DNA of 64,000 bases from Lepiota brunneoincarnata. Taxonomy: Eukaryota; Basidiomycota; Agaricomycetes; Agaricales; Agaricaceae. Location: contig JAEBUN010000001.1 in assembly GCA_023014365.1 (NCBI GenBank), positions 372,001-436,000 on the forward strand, in the 5' to 3' direction. Made by a program: the position numbers and the translations under genes. Below, piece by piece: positions 62,443 through 64,000 of this stretch (positions within the stretch are counted from its first letter, which is position 1; the number at the start of each line of letters is the position of its first letter). Below the pieces are notes generated by a model. That model saw only the letters and a program-made list of their open reading frames with translations. It was not told the origin of the DNA and ran no database searches.

Positions 62443-64000
62443 ATGCCCAAGACCAGCCACAAGACCACAGCCTCCTCTGCCAACACTGCTGCCACCAGGA
62501 CCACCAGGGCCACCCAAGCTGCTGCTGCCAGCTGCCGCTCCAGTCAAGCAGCCTCTAGTTCCTTATCTGTGATCATTTCAGCTGCCACGGATGCTAATAA
62601 TAATGCTACTGCTGCCAGCCACCACTCCTCCAGATCATGGCCAGCTGCTAGTAGCCTCTGGACCATTGCACTCAGTGGTCAAGCAGACTCAACTTTGCTA
62701 TCAGCAATTATTTCAGCAGCCACAACTAGGAACAATGATGCCATGGACTTGTCAAGTGACACCATGGAGCTGTCATATCTTGACGAGCAGCTAGGGAATG
62801 GAGTAAGTCCTTATATCCTATCATTCTCACTCAATCTCACTAACTGTTCATTAGTTCTGCAGCTGGGGCACTGAGGGTGGCTACCTCTATATTTGCAGAT
62901 GCCACCAAAGTATTTGCAATCACTGTCTTACTGGTGCTCCCAATGATGTCTTGTCACTGGGAGACTTTACTTGCCCACATTGCTGGACATCAGGTGATAA
63001 CAAAACTTGCCCATACCAAGTCAGTTTTCTAACCCCTTTCTATACATATTGTCTAATAACACTGGCTACAGCCCTTTTCAAAGCTAGAAAGACCTTTCTA
63101 CATGCCATCAGCTATGGCTACCTGGTCTTGACTCCTGGTCATAACCCAGGATAACTTATGTATCCTGGTTTTCCAGCTATCTGGCTCTGATCTGGCGGCT
63201 TGTATATCTTGGCTCATTCATGGGCATATCAAGACTTATTTTCCTGGAGCTCCATTTGGTGGTAAACTTGGCCTCATCAAAATCGTATTTGATTTTAGTA
63301 CCACAGCTACTATTGAGGCATTCCAAGCCCAGATGGCTGAGCTACCCCAAATAGTCACATAAATAATGATTCAACTCTGACTGCCAACCAAAGTCACTTC
63401 TGGCTCACCATGGCATTTGTCAATAATGCCTTTCATCCTACAACATGCCATACATTCCTAATGAACTTTGTTTGGACAGTATTTGTGAACCAAAATCCCA
63501 CTATGGTTCACAACATCTTTTTGGCTGACCCCGATCTTGGCACTGGTACTGACTTTATCATGGTCATCCAGAAGACCAAAGACCTGGAGAAAGAGACTGG
63601 AATATGCATGATAAAATGGTCTCATGACTTATACAGGCCACTTAGAAACCCCCATAGCCAGTCTTGTGAGAATTGCTGTGTATTGGATGGATGGCAAATT
63701 ATAGAGAGGAAGGGAAAATCACCCAATGAAGGGAAGGGTATCCACCCTAGTAAGTCATCATGTTCTATATGCTCTCTACTCCCAACTGAACTTTGTAGAA
63801 TTATGCCCACTTACTTTGGTTTGCAAGAACTCTAAATGTGGAGCCAAAAAACATTTTGAGGCTCCACCACATGCATTTCTTGTAACAAGGGACTATGCAC
63901 CACAGAGTACTCCACTGGGAAAGAAGCTAGGGGTCTGGATTGGGCACTATATTGATAGTGACGGTTTACCTTTAGAGTGTACTTTACACTTTTCTTTTAG
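62443..64000 (+). pseudogene. Gene with PHD-like zinc finger, broken, running off the right edge
   Basis: ATG 62443 starts an Ala/Ser/Thr-rich N-terminus (MPKTSHKTTASSANTAATRT). An intron (GTAAGT...TTCATTAG, 62803-62870) joins in frame to a Cys/His cluster: FCSWGTEGGYLYICRC, SICNHC, FTCPHCW (62871-62985), the spacing of a PHD-like finger. Downstream blocks in two frames (KTYFPGAPFGGKLGLIKIVF; AFVNNAFHP; WSHDLYRPLRNPHSQSC; KCGAKKHF) resemble a family of Agaricomycete hypothetical proteins that combine such a finger with a long uncharacterised domain. Stops (about 63360) and frame changes indicate a decayed gene. Chromatin-related binding is only a guess from the finger. Confidence 0.4.

Overview
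The window looks like a repeat-rich, heterochromatin-like segment of an Agaricomycete (mushroom-forming basidiomycete) genome. The grounds are short 35-65 nt introns with GT...AG ends and CTRAC-type branch sites, a NACHT (NLR-like) gene family, a secreted thaumatin-like/ricin-B-lectin fusion, Ty3/gypsy chromoviruses with self-priming signals, Ty1/copia elements, a Tad1-like LINE and several Tc1/mariner elements. No rRNA, convincing tRNA, CRISPR array or bacterial feature was seen. All family assignments are from reading motifs; no database search was possible.

Layout. 1-5257: gypsy element Gypsy-1 (minus strand, running off the left edge), inserted in a 1.1-kb copy of an unclassified element X (5258-6365). 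X in turn interrupts a copia remnant (6366-8080) that also carries a Gypsy-1-family solo LTR. 8160-17720: three to four decayed NACHT genes on the minus strand, invaded by two copies of one Tc1 element. 18065-23791: a CpG-rich host island with three genes whose exons can be joined in frame: a Ser/Pro-rich conserved protein, the thaumatin-like/lectin protein, and a 614-aa NACHT protein. 24835-29165: more NACHT copies, one split by a second copy of X. 29575-31594: an intact Tc1-like transposon. 31798-47505: a gene-5-type NACHT pseudogene split by a degenerate Tc1-like element (32052-33296) and by a LINE (34319-45544), which itself contains a complete copia element (39247-44225) with a 5-bp target duplication.

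47564-56835: a complete chromovirus, Gypsy-2, with ACCAG target duplication. An antisense solo LTR sits in gag, a foreign solo LTR sits in the RNase H region, and an accessory zinc-knuckle ORF follows pol. 57076-59370: low-complexity coiled-coil ORFs and an inverted minisatellite. 59380-61590: a minus-strand gene resembling the JBP1/TET-like 2-oxoglutarate dioxygenases of Agaricomycetes, with a solo LTR at its 5' side. 62443-64000: a broken gene with a PHD-like zinc finger.

How it fits together. The window records nested insertions into a tandemly and segmentally duplicated NLR cluster. Many inactivating changes are C-to-T at CpG (in-frame TGA where the family has Arg; TG/CA replacing CG between copies), which points to cytosine methylation and deamination. 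The most informative signals are: (i) 12-nt self-complementarity between the LTR transcript start and the primer-binding site in both gypsy families; (ii) the same G GAT TTT slippery heptamer at both gag/pol junctions; (iii) a copia gag start codon inside its tRNA primer-binding site; (iv) coding capacity inside the Gypsy-1 LTR and downstream of Gypsy-2 pol; (v) small conserved C-terminal exons in the NACHT genes; and (vi) a TET/JBP-like gene within a CpG-depleted landscape.
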